A DNA stretch of 64,000 nt from contig CAMAYG010000003.1 in the NCBI GenBank assembly GCA_945862535.1, positions 1-64,000 on the forward strand. The letters are read 5' to 3'. Every line of letters starts with the position of its first letter. The first letter of the stretch is position 1. The notes beneath the pieces are model-generated. The model saw only the letters and a list, made by a program, of their open reading frames with translations. It searched no databases and had not been told where the DNA came from. This DNA is from Rickettsia typhi. GTDB lineage: Bacteria > Pseudomonadota > Alphaproteobacteria > Rickettsiales > UBA1997. Below are positions 1 through 9,033 of this stretch, piece after piece. The position numbers and the translations under genes are program-made.

Positions 1-691
1 TCGATGCCATAACAAAGCCAGAATTTCTGAGTCGTAAAAATTCTGCCCTAACTAAATTGGCAAATCCCATCCAGCTAAATAAGGTCATTAAAATTAAAAA
101 ACCAAAATAACCCAAAGAAAATATTGTTGAAAATAGCAATAATATCATAATTAGAGGCAGGCTACCCCACATCTCGGTGAATCTTTGTAAAATAAGGTCG
201 GTAATGCCACCAAAATAACCCTGAACCGCCCCAATTGCTGTTGCTAAAATAATAGCAACAAAACTTAATATCATTGCAAAATATAATGAATTTCTTAAGC
301 CGTAAATAATTCTGGCAAGAACATCTCGCCCACGGTCGTCTGTTCCTAAGATATTGATTGTATTTGGCTTGCTTAATGCTCCGCTATCAAGAAAAAAGTT
401 AATTTTATTTTCGCTAAAAATAATTGGCGGAAAGATAATGAATCCGCCACTGTTGATAATTTGAGCAATAATTTCTGGATCGTGAAAATCTGCCTCGGTT
501 TTAAGCCCAAGATCATTTTCAAAAAATTGAGAATCTAAGACCTGGTTGAAAATTGGCAAAAAATAGTGGTGACGATATTTTACTAGCAACGGTTTGTCAT
601 TAGCAATTATTTCGGCAAAACTTGCGATAAATAATAAAAAAAACAAAATTTTGAGAGTAAAAAAATTACCGTGTTTTTTTTGACCTTTCAT
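1..691 (-). CDS. yejE: ABC transporter permease, YejE/OppC type (partial, 3' end outside window)
   Basis: Inner-membrane permease of a peptide or microcin C-type ABC importer (Opp/Dpp/Yej family). Only the first 230 residues lie in the window; the frame is still open at base 1. Visible are an N-terminal membrane segment (about residues 12-27), a long periplasmic stretch, the family hallmark GTDDRGRDVLARIIYG just before the second membrane segment, and the AVQGYFGG and WGSLPLI segments typical of YejE. The start is the ATG at 689-691; no other nearby Met fits the membrane anchor. The gene heads leftward, so yejF (ATPase) may follow outside the window. The exact substrate is inferred only from similarity to YejE. 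DppC or OppC is the alternative, but the long segment before the hallmark favours YejE. Confidence 0.85.
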   Translation of the reverse strand, partial: MKGQKKHGNFFTLKILFFLLFIASFAEIIANDKPLLVKYRHHYFLPIFNQVLDSQFFENDLGLKTEADFHDPEIIAQIINSGGFIIFPPIIFSENKINFFLDSGALSKPNTINILGTDDRGRDVLARIIYGLRNSLYFAMILSFVAIILATAIGAVQGYFGGITDLILQRFTEMWGSLPLIMILLLFSTIFSLGYFGFLILMTLFSWMGFANLVRAEFLRLRNSGFVMAS

Positions 692-740
692 AATATTTGG
701 TAATGTTGATTTTAATAAATTCTGGTTTTTGTTAAAATTG

Positions 741-1517
741 CTAAGAAGTTAAATCTGCTAAAATTAGGGCAGAGCTTTCTTGCCATGTTTTAAAAATTGG
801 ATGACTGTCGAGGTATTTAGCGAATAATACAGAGTTAAAATGTCGGCAAAAAACTAGATTAAGAGCCAACATTTCGTTGTCGAATTGATCGTTGATTTCA
901 TTCACTAAATAGCCGAATCGAGACAATTGATGCTTTGCTTGCAATATTTCTGGGCTAGATTGCTGGTAAGAGCAAATTGCTTTTTCTGGCAAATTATCTA
1001 GTGAGAAAAAGCCTCGAGCTAATTTACTATATTTACCAAAGCCAGCATTTGCTAAAATATTCCACGGAAACACCGCCGAAGGATCTTGTTTGCGATTAAG
1101 CATTTTACTTTCCTGAAAATAAGCAATGTCACTATGGCCAATAATGTTGTTTTTAGCGATATTATATTTGGCTGTAAGATGCTGTAGCAGTAAAATTAAT
1201 TGTTCAATTTGTGTTTTATTAAAAGGTAAGTTAACATTTTTACTTTGTAATTCGATGCCGATAGAGCATTTGTTAAGCCCTTCTAGCCCTTGCCAATGGC
1301 TGAATCCGGCATGATAGGCAATATTGCAATCTTCGACTAGGTTATAAATTTTGCCATAATCGTCGATTAAATAATGAGCACTAACTTTATGATAAAGATA
1401 TGCTTCGACGGCATCTTTAGCGGTTTCTGCCTCGGTATGATGAATTACGATAAAAGTAAAATTAACTTCTGGGGCAACAGTAAAATCTGGCAAAAGAAAA
1501 TCTTTATGAAACCTCAC
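741..1517 (-). CDS. N-acetylmuramoyl-L-alanine amidase, AmpD/AmiD family (Amidase_2)
   Basis: Zinc amidase that cuts the bond between N-acetylmuramic acid and the stem peptide of peptidoglycan, for wall recycling or remodelling. The Amidase_2 fold fills residues 18-160. Zinc ligands fit His26/27 (VIHHTE), His128 (IGHSD) and Asp145 (KQDP); the residues between the last two are slightly expanded relative to the usual short linker. The AHYLI and GIELQ segments are also typical. The C-terminal 100 residues look like a degenerate peptidoglycan-binding domain, which favours AmiD-like over short AmpD. No clear signal peptide is visible, so a cytoplasmic recycling role is possible. Its start overlaps the 3' end of ispG by 14 bases, so the two are probably co-transcribed. 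Confidence 0.9.
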   Translation of the reverse strand: MRFHKDFLLPDFTVAPEVNFTFIVIHHTEAETAKDAVEAYLYHKVSAHYLIDDYGKIYNLVEDCNIAYHAGFSHWQGLEGLNKCSIGIELQSKNVNLPFNKTQIEQLILLLQHLTAKYNIAKNNIIGHSDIAYFQESKMLNRKQDPSAVFPWNILANAGFGKYSKLARGFFSLDNLPEKAICSYQQSSPEILQAKHQLSRFGYLVNEINDQFDNEMLALNLVFCRHFNSVLFAKYLDSHPIFKTWQESSALILADLTS

Positions 1518-2613
1518 TTTTTTCTGCCTCTTCTTCGATTAATTTGACAATATGTTTTACTAAATTTTCGCTAGCGATTTTGTGATTTGGTTTGCCATTT
1601 AAATAAACATTATGTTTTTCATTGCCACCGCCAGTAATACCTATTTGAGTATGTGCGGCCTCGCCAAGACCATTAACAACACAGCCTAAAATCGATACGG
1701 AAATTGGTTTTTTAATATGAGCGACTTGTTTTTCTACCTCTTCGACGGTTTTAATGACATCAAATGCCTGGCGGGCACAAGAAGGGCAAGAAACGATAGA
1801 AACCCCATAATTCCGGAGGTTAAGGGATTTTAAGATTTGATAGCCAACTTTAATTTCTTCAATAGGGTCGGCAGAAAGAGAGACCCGCAATGTATCGCCA
1901 ATTCCTTGCCATAATAAGCTACCAAGCCCAATGGCAGATTTTATTGTTCCGGGCATAAAGCTACCAGCCTCGGTGATTCCTAGGTGGAGGGGGTAATCGC
2001 AAGCTTTAGCAAGTAATTGATAAGAGGCAACTGCCAGAAAAACATCGGAAGCTTTAACACTAATTTTAAATTCAAAAAAGTCGTTATCTTCGAGGATTTT
2101 AATATGTCGTTGAGCCGATTCTAGCAATGCTTCTGGGGTTGGGGTGCGATATTTTTCGAGCAAGTCTGTTTCTAGAGATCCGGCATTGACCCCAATTCTA
2201 ATGGCACAGCCGTAGTCTTTGGCGGCTTTTATAACCTCTTTAACTTTGTCGTTACTGCCAATATTTCCGGGGTTGATTCTTAGGCATTTTGCCCCAGCTT
2301 CTGCCGCTTCTATTGCTCGACGATAATGAAAATGAATGTCGGCAATAATTGGCACCTCGCAATATTTGATGATTTTTTTTAAGGCAATTGCCGATTCCTG
2401 GTCTGGCACCGAAATTCGCATTAATTCCGCCCCTAATTCAACACAAGAAGCGACTTGGCGAATTGTTGCTTCGACATCTGTTGTTTTAGTGTTCGTCATA
2501 GATTGCACCGAAATTGGTGCATTGCCACCAACTAAAACATTGCCGATTTTAATTTGCCTTGATTGACGGCGATTAATATTTCTGTAAGGTCTAACCTCGT
2601 TAATATTGCTCAT
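1504..2613 (-). CDS. ispG: 4-hydroxy-3-methylbut-2-en-1-yl diphosphate synthase
   Basis: Penultimate enzyme of the MEP isoprenoid pathway; it converts MEcPP to HMBPP with a [4Fe-4S] cluster. At 369 residues it is the usual bacterial length. The TIM barrel begins near residue 20 ([19 protein letters not shown]). Cluster ligands are Cys276 and Cys279 (SCPSC) and Cys311 (LGCVVNG), with Glu318 close behind. This is the two-domain form without the central insertion of plants and Chlamydia. It overlaps the downstream amidase by 14 bases. The ATG at 2611-2613 gives the normal N-terminus. Presence of the MEP pathway agrees with an alphaproteobacterium that makes its own isoprenoid carriers. Confidence 0.97.
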   Translation of the reverse strand: MSNINEVRPYRNINRRQSRQIKIGNVLVGGNAPISVQSMTNTKTTDVEATIRQVASCVELGAELMRISVPDQESAIALKKIIKYCEVPIIADIHFHYRRAIEAAEAGAKCLRINPGNIGSNDKVKEVIKAAKDYGCAIRIGVNAGSLETDLLEKYRTPTPEALLESAQRHIKILEDNDFFEFKISVKASDVFLAVASYQLLAKACDYPLHLGITEAGSFMPGTIKSAIGLGSLLWQGIGDTLRVSLSADPIEEIKVGYQILKSLNLRNYGVSIVSCPSCARQAFDVIKTVEEVEKQVAHIKKPISVSILGCVVNGLGEAAHTQIGITGGGNEKHNVYLNGKPNHKIASENLVKHIVKLIEEEAEKSEVS

Positions 2614-2751
2614 AGATTAAATTTTGGGATTATATAACAAGTAAATTGGCGGTTATTGATAAGGTGCAAAAGAAGGCACGACGGCTTTCTGCACTAAAGA
2701 TTATTGCTGTAATTTAGAAAATTAATATTATAAATCAATGACTAATGCTGT

Positions 2752-3024
2752 TTCCAATAAATAACAATGATTTAAATTTATTTTTAAGTTATCGCACCAT
2801 TTCTCGTGCTTTAATTTAAATATCGAATTTATAAATAAAACCGCCCAATCAATAACAATAATTTAATGCGCCTTTAATTAATTGCACCACTTCTCGTGCT
2901 TTAACTTAAATATCAAATTTATAAATAAAACCGCCCAATCAATAACAATAATTTAATGCGTCTTTAATTAATTGCACCACTTCTCGTGCTTTAACTTAAA
3001 TATCAAATTTATAAATAAAACCGC
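2752..3024 (-). repeat. 90-bp tandem repeat containing the 3' end of the outer-membrane-protein gene
   Basis: Two full 90-bp units lie at 2821-2910 and 2911-3000, followed by the homologous terminal codons of the OMP gene at 3001-3024. A more diverged copy of the distal half begins near 2752. Each unit, read on the minus strand, carries codons for GGFIYKFDI plus a stop, so the last beta-strand of the barrel is present three times. One copy differs from the gene by a silent change (TTC for TTT in the Phe codon). Each unit also contains GCAC...GTGC, a short imperfect hairpin. The period is a multiple of three, so the copies stay in one frame. No open frame joins the copies: a TGA lies inside each unit. 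Confidence 0.9.
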
Positions 3025-3667
3025 ATTTAAAACTATCGATTCTGGTGTCGATTGCAATAGCTACAGTCTCTTCTTTGCTAGGTCCGACTCTCCAAGGAGA
3101 GCTAAATTTTGCTCTTTGGGAGTTGTATTCAAAATTAAATGCTAAATTGTCGGTAAAGCCAAAAGAAAAGCCCGCACCATATATGTTATCTATAGAATTC
3201 GACGATATTTTGTTTTCAGATTCTTTTGCATCGGTTACTATTTTGCCATTTTCTGCATTCCAATTTGCCTCTGCGGAAGTTATCATCGCTCCACTAGTAA
3301 GATATATTGCGAAATTGTCAAAAATATCGTAGCCAATATTAATTTTTGATCCGTAGCGATATTTTATTTTGATATTATCGCCATCTTTGTCTTGGGCATT
3401 TGTGTTGGGTGCTTCCATAATTAATGAGGGAGCAATAAAAAAGCCATCAAGATTAATTGCATAGCGATATTCAATTCCACCGCCAACAGCAGAATTTTTA
3501 AATTCTTTATTTTTGATGCTAGGAGGATTATATTTGTGACTAGCATTGCTATATATTGCATTAACCCCAAAATAATTTCCTTCAGTCGAGGCATTTGAGT
3601 TTTTGATATTTAGGCTTAAATAGCTAATAATAAAAAAGCTTAATATGGAGATGTATTTAATTTTCAT
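2996..3667 (-). CDS. outer-membrane beta-barrel protein (surface-antigen-like)
   Basis: Predicted small outer-membrane barrel of 223 residues. The N-terminus is a signal peptide with a short charged start (MKIKYIS), a hydrophobic core and a likely cut after SNA near residue 26. The mature part shows alternating hydrophobic/polar strands (for example GGGIEYRYAINLDGFFIAPS, and FGFTDNLAFNFEYNS near the end). It finishes in the aromatic-rich strand GFIYKFDI, a plausible BAM recognition signal. This resembles the OMP_b-brl surface antigens common in Rickettsiales, but no specific orthologue is recognised. Its last codons are the first member of the 90-bp tandem repeat that continues downstream. 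It is transcribed divergently from cmk across a 256-bp AT-rich gap. Confidence 0.75.
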   Translation of the reverse strand: MKIKYISILSFFIISYLSLNIKNSNASTEGNYFGVNAIYSNASHKYNPPSIKNKEFKNSAVGGGIEYRYAINLDGFFIAPSLIMEAPNTNAQDKDGDNIKIKYRYGSKINIGYDIFDNFAIYLTSGAMITSAEANWNAENGKIVTDAKESENKISSNSIDNIYGAGFSFGFTDNLAFNFEYNSQRAKFSSPWRVGPSKEETVAIAIDTRIDSFKCGFIYKFDI

Positions 3668-3923
3668 AAGGTGTTTGGCGGTGATTTATTTGGTAGATTG
3701 TTGTTTTTTTGGCATTTTTTAAAAAAATAAAGTTATAAATTATAAATAATTATTTTACAATATCGTATTATGTCTTTTTCAAAAAAATTATTCTAAAAAT
3801 TAACTTGACAAAAAATTAGTTTAGGGCATTTTTTAAAATTGTGAAACGATTGAGTTTGAATAAGTTAAAAAACACAATATTAAGTAATCAAATATCATAT
3901 TTTAAAGTAAATTTATCAAAATA

Positions 3924-4667
3924 ATGTCACGATTTGTTATTGCAATAGACGGTCCTAGTGCTTCCGGCAAGGGTTCCTTGGCAAAAATTATTGCTGATAA
4001 TTTTTCTTTGCCATATCTTAACAGTGGAGCATTGTATCGGGCGGTCGCCTATCTTCTGGCTCAACATCTTGCCGTTGGCGAGGGGTTAAAGCTCTACTCA
4101 TTTTTATTGCCATATCTTGATGATGGTAAAAATAACACAATAGTTACAAATCTCTTACCGCAATTAGTTAGTGAAATTTCTACAACAGATCTCGAAAAAA
4201 CCGAGCTTTTTAGCGAAGAGGTTGGGGCGATTGCTTCAAGAATTGCTAAATTGCCAGAACTGCGAGCTTTACTTTTCTCTTTCCAGCAAGGCTTTATTAT
4301 TAAAGGGCTTGAAAAGAGCGGTGGAGCGGTGGTTGATGGTCGCGATATCGCGAGTGTTATCTATCCTCAGGCGGATTTCAAATTTTTTATTCAGGCATCT
4401 GCCGAGGTGCGAGCAACAAGAAGGTTTAAGCAGTTAAATAAAAATCTAATTATTAACGACAGCGAAATTGCTAATAGCCCAGATTATCAAATAATTTTGC
4501 AACAAATAATCAACCGCGATCAACAAGATTACAACAGAGAATTTGCTCCGCTTAAAATATTACCAGATTCAATATTGATTAGTAATGAAAGTCTTTCGCT
4601 TGCCGAGGTTGCTTTGCAGATGATCAATATTATCAATGCCAAAAAATCGTTACTTTTAAATAAATAA
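3924..4667 (+). CDS. cmk: cytidylate kinase
   Basis: Phosphorylates CMP and dCMP to the diphosphates with ATP in the pyrimidine nucleotide pool. The P-loop is GPSASGKG at residues 10-17, followed by the LNSGALYRAVAYL segment that binds the nucleotide. The VVDGRDIASVIYP motif and the FFIQASAEVRATRR lid region are all present. At 247 residues it is slightly longer than the usual 210-230. The start ATG at 3924 gives the standard N-terminus (MSRFVIAIDGPSASGKG). In many bacteria rpsA follows cmk; here sdhA follows after 131 bases, so that neighbourhood is rearranged. Confidence 0.96.
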   Translation: MSRFVIAIDGPSASGKGSLAKIIADNFSLPYLNSGALYRAVAYLLAQHLAVGEGLKLYSFLLPYLDDGKNNTIVTNLLPQLVSEISTTDLEKTELFSEEVGAIASRIAKLPELRALLFSFQQGFIIKGLEKSGGAVVDGRDIASVIYPQADFKFFIQASAEVRATRRFKQLNKNLIINDSEIANSPDYQIILQQIINRDQQDYNREFAPLKILPDSILISNESLSLAEVALQMINIINAKKSLLLNK

Positions 4668-4798
4668 AGCAAGAAAAAGTCCTTGCAAATATTGTTTTTA
4701 TAATTATCTTTTGGGTCAAGTATTGTTTATTCTAAAGTTGTGTTGTCGCTTATTTTGCAAGAAATTTTTACATATTTAATAATTAATTATTTAAAATA

Positions 4799-6592
4799 AT
4801 GACTCAAATTGCCAATTATCAAATTATCGATCACGAATTTGATGTTATAGTTATTGGTGCTGGCGGTGCCGGCCTTCGTGCCACTTTTGGCATGGCTCAA
4901 AAAGGCCTTAAAACTGCTTGTATAAGCAAGGTATTTCCTACTAGGTCTCATACTGTTGCCGCTCAGGGCGGTATTTCTGCGGCTCTAGGAAATATGGGTG
5001 AAGACGATTGGCGGTGGCATGCTTTCGACACTGTCAAAGGCTCAGATTGGCTCGGCGACCAAGATGCAATAGAATATATGTGTCGCGAGGCACCAGATGC
5101 AATAATCGAATTAGAACATTATGGAGTTCCTTTCTCTCGTAATGCCGAGGGTAAAATCTATCAAAGGCCTTTCGGCGGAATGACTAAAAATTTTGGCGAA
5201 GGTGGAGCGGCTCAAAGAACTTGTGCTGCCGCCGACAGAACTGGTCATGCCATTCTTCACACTCTCTATCAACAATCGCTAAAACATAATGCAAAATTTT
5301 TCATCGAATATTTTGCTCTAGATCTCATTATGGAAGGCAATATTTGCAGGGGAGCTACTGCAATATCAATGGTCGATGGCACAATGCATCGCTTTAAGGC
5401 TCATTTGGTAGTTTTGGCTACTGGTGGCTACGGCAGAGCTTACTTCTCTGCAACTTCTGCTCACACCTGCACAGGAGACGGCAATGCAATGATCCTCAGG
5501 GCTGGTCTGCCATTGCAAGATATGGAATTTGTGCAATTTCACCCAACTGGTGTTTATGGTTCGGGCTGTTTAATTACCGAAGGGGCAAGAGGCGAAGGTG
5601 GTTATTTAGTTAATTCCGAAGGCGAGAGATTTATGGAGAGATATGCTCCAAGTGCCAAAGATCTTGCAAGTCGCGATGTTGTTTCTCGAGCAATGACTAT
5701 GGAAATAGTTGAAGGTCGTGGTGTTGGTAAAAATAAAGATCATATCTATTTGCATCTTAATCATCTTGAGCCAAAAGTATTGCACGAAAGATTGCCAGGA
5801 ATATCTGAAACCGCTAAAATATTTGCTGGTGTCGATGTTACTAAGCAACCAATTCCTGTCTTGCCAACGGTGCATTATAATATGGGGGGCATTCCCACTA
5901 ACTTCAAAGGCGAAGTTTTAAATGTCAAAAATGGTCAAACCGAAGTGGTGCCGGGGCTTATGGCAATTGGCGAAGCTGCTTGTGTTTCTGTCCATGGTGC
6001 CAATCGCTTAGGCTCTAATTCTTTGCTAGATTTGGTTGTATTTGGTAGGGCGGCCGCTATTCGTGCCGCCGAAATTGTCAAAACCGACGAACCTCATCCA
6101 GACTTCTCTTATAATGCTGGCGAACAATCTATCGCCCGCTTCGACAAAATACGAAATGCTAATGGTAGCACCTCCACTGCAGAGCTAAGGTTAAAAATGC
6201 AAAAGACAATGCAGGAAAAAGCTGCGGTATTTCGTACCGAAAAAACCTTGGCAGATGGAGTGGATAAAATGCAAGAAATATTTAATCAATTTAACGATAT
6301 TAAAATTACCGATCGCGGAATGGTCTGGAATAGCGATCTTGTCGAAGCATTAGAGCTAGACAATCTTAAATCTCAGGCTTTAGTCACAATAAAATCTGCC
6401 TATAACCGCAAGGAGAGTCGTGGTGCCCATGCCCGCGAAGACTATAAAGACCGCGACGACGAAAACTGGCTAAAACACAGCATAATGTGGTGTAACGATC
6501 AAGGGCAAACTAAAATCGACTATCGTCAAGTGGTTCTAAAACCGCTTAGCAACGATATTCAGGCATTTCCGCCAAAGAAAAGAGTTTATTAA
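4799..6592 (+). CDS. sdhA: succinate dehydrogenase flavoprotein subunit
   Basis: Catalytic subunit of respiratory complex II; it oxidises succinate to fumarate and passes electrons to FAD. The dinucleotide-binding motif [11 protein letters not shown] is at residues 18-28. His51 (SHTVAAQGG) is the expected site of covalent FAD attachment. Active-site segments include QFHPTG, the RGEGG loop, HYNMGG and the C-terminal [11 protein letters not shown]. Full length (597 residues) and intact. It sits 16 bases before sdhB, clearly as an operon. The membrane anchors sdhC and sdhD, which usually precede it, are not here: the gene upstream is cmk. Confidence 0.98.
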   Translation: MTQIANYQIIDHEFDVIVIGAGGAGLRATFGMAQKGLKTACISKVFPTRSHTVAAQGGISAALGNMGEDDWRWHAFDTVKGSDWLGDQDAIEYMCREAPDAIIELEHYGVPFSRNAEGKIYQRPFGGMTKNFGEGGAAQRTCAAADRTGHAILHTLYQQSLKHNAKFFIEYFALDLIMEGNICRGATAISMVDGTMHRFKAHLVVLATGGYGRAYFSATSAHTCTGDGNAMILRAGLPLQDMEFVQFHPTGVYGSGCLITEGARGEGGYLVNSEGERFMERYAPSAKDLASRDVVSRAMTMEIVEGRGVGKNKDHIYLHLNHLEPKVLHERLPGISETAKIFAGVDVTKQPIPVLPTVHYNMGGIPTNFKGEVLNVKNGQTEVVPGLMAIGEAACVSVHGANRLGSNSLLDLVVFGRAAAIRAAEIVKTDEPHPDFSYNAGEQSIARFDKIRNANGSTSTAELRLKMQKTMQEKAAVFRTEKTLADGVDKMQEIFNQFNDIKITDRGMVWNSDLVEALELDNLKSQALVTIKSAYNRKESRGAHAREDYKDRDDENWLKHSIMWCNDQGQTKIDYRQVVLKPLSNDIQAFPPKKRVY

Positions 6593-6608
6593 TCTAATTG
6601 CTAACGAT

Positions 6609-7436
6609 ATGGCACAATTTATCCTTCCTAAAAATTCTCAAATCGACAAAAATAAAAGCTATTCCTATAAGGCGGAAGCGGGGGCAAAAAATGTTAAAAT
6701 CTTCGAAGTCTATCGCTATAACCCAGAAGATCCAGAGCAAGCAAATCCCTATGTCGATCGCTTCGAAATAGATCTCGACAAATGTGGCCCGATGATCCTC
6801 GATGCCCTTATTAAAATGAAGTCCGAGCAAGATAGTTCGCTAACTTTCCGTCGTTCGTGCCGTGAAGGTATCTGCGGATCTTGTGCAATGAATATCGATG
6901 GCACCAATACTTTGGCCTGCACTAAAGCAATCGACGAATGTAGTAGTGAGGTAGTAAAAATTTACCCATTGCCTCATATGCCAGTAATTAAAGATTTAGT
7001 GCCCGATCTAACCAATTTCTACAAACAACATCAATCAATAGAGCCGTGGCTTAAAGCCGAAGAAATGCCAAATGGCACCAAAGAAAGATTGCAAACCCCA
7101 GAAGAAAGGGCAAAGCTAGATGGTCTTTATGAATGTATTTTATGTGCCTGTTGCTCGACTTCCTGCCCTAGCTATTGGTGGAATGGCGATAAACAAGATG
7201 CGGAAGGTAAAAACGAAAACGAATATCTTGGCCCGGCAACTTTGTTGCAAGCTCAAAGATGGATTGTTGATTCTCGCGACGAGGCAAAAAACGAAAGACT
7301 CGAAGACCTAGACGACAACTTCAAACTTTATCGTTGTCATACCATAATGAATTGCGCTAGCGCTTGCCCGAAAGGCCTTAACCCCGCAAAAGCAATTGCT
7401 GAAATTAAATCGGAAATTGCCAAGCAAAAGCTTTAA
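6609..7436 (+). CDS. sdhB: succinate dehydrogenase iron-sulfur subunit
   Basis: Electron-transfer subunit of complex II, carrying three Fe-S clusters between SdhA and ubiquinone. The [2Fe-2S] ligands are Cys84, Cys89, Cys92 and Cys104 ([10 protein letters not shown] and LAC). The 4Fe-4S/3Fe-4S ferredoxin domain starts with [12 protein letters not shown] at residues 176-187 and ends with [17 protein letters not shown]. At 275 residues it is a little longer than the E. coli protein, with the N-terminal extension usual in alphaproteobacteria and mitochondria. It follows sdhA by 16 bases. It ends convergent to the minus-strand CaaX gene, with hairpins between them. Confidence 0.98.
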   Translation: MAQFILPKNSQIDKNKSYSYKAEAGAKNVKIFEVYRYNPEDPEQANPYVDRFEIDLDKCGPMILDALIKMKSEQDSSLTFRRSCREGICGSCAMNIDGTNTLACTKAIDECSSEVVKIYPLPHMPVIKDLVPDLTNFYKQHQSIEPWLKAEEMPNGTKERLQTPEERAKLDGLYECILCACCSTSCPSYWWNGDKQDAEGKNENEYLGPATLLQAQRWIVDSRDEAKNERLEDLDDNFKLYRCHTIMNCASACPKGLNPAKAIAEIKSEIAKQKL

Positions 7437-7468
7437 TTATATTTAAATAATTGCCAATAAATTAAGGC

Positions 7469-7503
7469 CAGATAATGTCTCGGCTAATTATGTTATCTGT
7501 TTT
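7469..7503 (+). terminator. weak hairpin plus T-run after sdhB
   Basis: CAGATAA at 7469-7475 can pair with TTATCTG at 7493-7499, followed at once by four T. It lies 33 bases after the sdhB stop. The stem is only 7 bp and AT-rich, so this is a weak candidate terminator. Confidence 0.35.
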
Positions 7504-7547
7504 ACAAGATATATCTTGGTAAAAATTTTTCTAATTAGATTTTTAAA

Positions 7548-7599
7548 AATTAACCACCTCTTTATCAAAAACTAACTTGAGTAATGAAGGTGGTTAATT
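7548..7599. terminator. 12-bp perfect inverted repeat between convergent genes
   Basis: AATTAACCACCT at 7548-7559 is perfectly complementary to 7588-7599, with a 28-base loop. Read on the minus strand the second arm runs into a T-rich stretch, which suits termination of the CaaX gene ending at 7631. On the plus strand a T6 run follows about 15 bases later. It probably acts for one or both convergent units. Confidence 0.5.
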
Positions 7600-7630
7600 A
7601 AGTATTTGACGAGGTTTTTTAAAAGTTAAG

Positions 7631-7990
7631 TTACATTATCAAGCAATTTGAAGGGCTCTCTACTTGTTGATGTTGCGGATTATTAACTCTTACCCCTCTA
7701 TTCACAGGCTCTAAAATATCTCGACGTTCTTGGTCTCTATCTCTTCTTTCCTGCATTTCAAGTTCTATGTCATGAGGGTTTAGACCCAATCTTTCCAATT
7801 CTCCTCTTCTTAAGCTCTCCTCTAATTCGGCTAAAAGATTTTGATTTATTAGCCCCCAATATTCCTCTCGATTTTCTGCTTGATTATCGTTTTGCTCTTC
7901 CTCGTTCGAATCAAATTCGTATCGAGTGGCATTATTCTGCTCTGGTAATTGAGTGCTAAGATTTTCATTGTTTATGTTATAATTTTCCAT
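7631..7990 (-). CDS. small acidic protein ending in a CaaX prenylation box (candidate effector)
   Basis: Not recognised from any family. It is a 119-residue, very polar protein: an Asn/Gln/Glu-rich N-terminus, then a charged helical stretch (about residues 50-90, rich in Glu, Arg and Leu), then a flexible tail. The last four residues are Cys116-Leu-Ile-Met, preceded by SPSN. This matches the eukaryotic CaaX consensus, and Met in the last position favours farnesylation. There is no signal peptide or membrane segment, so membrane attachment could come only from a lipid added in a host cell. Legionella effectors are known to use this route; that this protein does so is inference. It stands alone, convergent to sdhB, with a 196-bp AT-rich gap upstream. 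Confidence 0.6.
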   Translation of the reverse strand: MENYNINNENLSTQLPEQNNATRYEFDSNEEEQNDNQAENREEYWGLINQNLLAELEESLRRGELERLGLNPHDIELEMQERRDRDQERRDILEPVNRGVRVNNPQHQQVESPSNCLIM

Positions 7991-8186
7991 GTTAAAGATA
8001 TTTTTAATTAGTATTGTTTAATATAGTATTTTATAATATTTAATTTGTTATTTTATTTACTATATTGGTTTAATTATTATAATAAATATTTATTTTGCAA
8101 TATTATTATCTAATATCTTGCTATAGTTATATATTTACAGGATGGTGGCAATATCTATTAGGCGATATTTTGACACTAAGTAAAAT

Positions 8187-8996
8187 TTACAATTGAACTC
8201 TGGTAAATATTTTCAGGAAATTCTCGCTAGTAATTTTCAAGACTTCCTCGGTGCTAATATTTTTGATTTCGCCAATTTTTTTGGCAGTTTCGATAATTAA
8301 TGCGGGGTGATTAGTTTTACCGCGGTGTGGAGTTGGAGCTAAATATGGTGAATCGGTTTCTATTAACATCATATTTAAGGGAGTTTTACGAACTACTTCC
8401 TGTAATTCGGTGGCATTTTTAAAGGTTACGATACCAGCAATAGACAAATAAACCTTGTTTTCTAAGGCAATTTCTGCCAATTCTTTCGAGCTGGAAAAGC
8501 AGTGCAATATTGCGGGGTAAGCCTTATTTCTTTGAGTGCTAATAATAATTTCGGCCATTTTTTTGTCGGCATTACGACTATGAATGATGAGTGGTAATCT
8601 GCTTGCTTGGCTCGCTTCGATATGATAAGCAAAGCTTTGTTGCTGTAGTTGATAATTGTCGCTCTCGTGATAGAAATCTAGCCCAGTTTCGCCAATTCCT
8701 ATTGCCTTAGGGCAATCTTCAATAAGTTTCATAATATGCTCAGTAGCGAGGATGTTTTCTTCGTTAACATTGCAAGGATGTAAGCCAATAGAATGATAGA
8801 TAAAATCTTGCTCTTTACTGTAGCTAGCAATTTTTGGCAATTGTGCAAAGCTTGTGCAAATTGTTTGCAATATTCTAACATTGGCCTTTTGTGCCTCGCT
8901 AATTATTGTTTCTAGGGCAATTCCTGCTTTTTCGATTAGGTCTAGATGGCAATGGCTATCTATTGCAAAAGCACCATCTTTGATCTCGTTAATCAT
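8187..8996 (-). CDS. tatD: TatD-family metal-dependent hydrolase (DNase)
   Basis: TatD-type amidohydrolase-fold nuclease acting on DNA 3' ends. Family motifs appear in order: IDSHCHLD (metal ligands), SIGLHPCNV, IGETGLDFY, the HSRNADK histidine, ILHCFSS and ETDSPYLAP near the end. The frame is open up to 9104, but that longer start would run 71 bases into tpiA and add 36 residues without family similarity. The ATG at 8994-8996 (MINEIKDGAFAIDSHCHLD) gives the normal length of about 269 residues and a 37-base gap after tpiA, so it is preferred. It is the last gene of a probable rnd'-tpiA-tatD unit. Confidence 0.92.
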   Translation of the reverse strand: MINEIKDGAFAIDSHCHLDLIEKAGIALETIISEAQKANVRILQTICTSFAQLPKIASYSKEQDFIYHSIGLHPCNVNEENILATEHIMKLIEDCPKAIGIGETGLDFYHESDNYQLQQQSFAYHIEASQASRLPLIIHSRNADKKMAEIIISTQRNKAYPAILHCFSSSKELAEIALENKVYLSIAGIVTFKNATELQEVVRKTPLNMMLIETDSPYLAPTPHRGKTNHPALIIETAKKIGEIKNISTEEVLKITSENFLKIFTRVQL

Positions 8997-9033
8997 ATTG
9001 TGACTATTTGGGATTCTTATTGTTTTGGGTGAG

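Noticed and set aside
2752..3024. CRISPR array
   Set aside because: Units are 90 bp and directly joined without spacers, and they contain gene codons.
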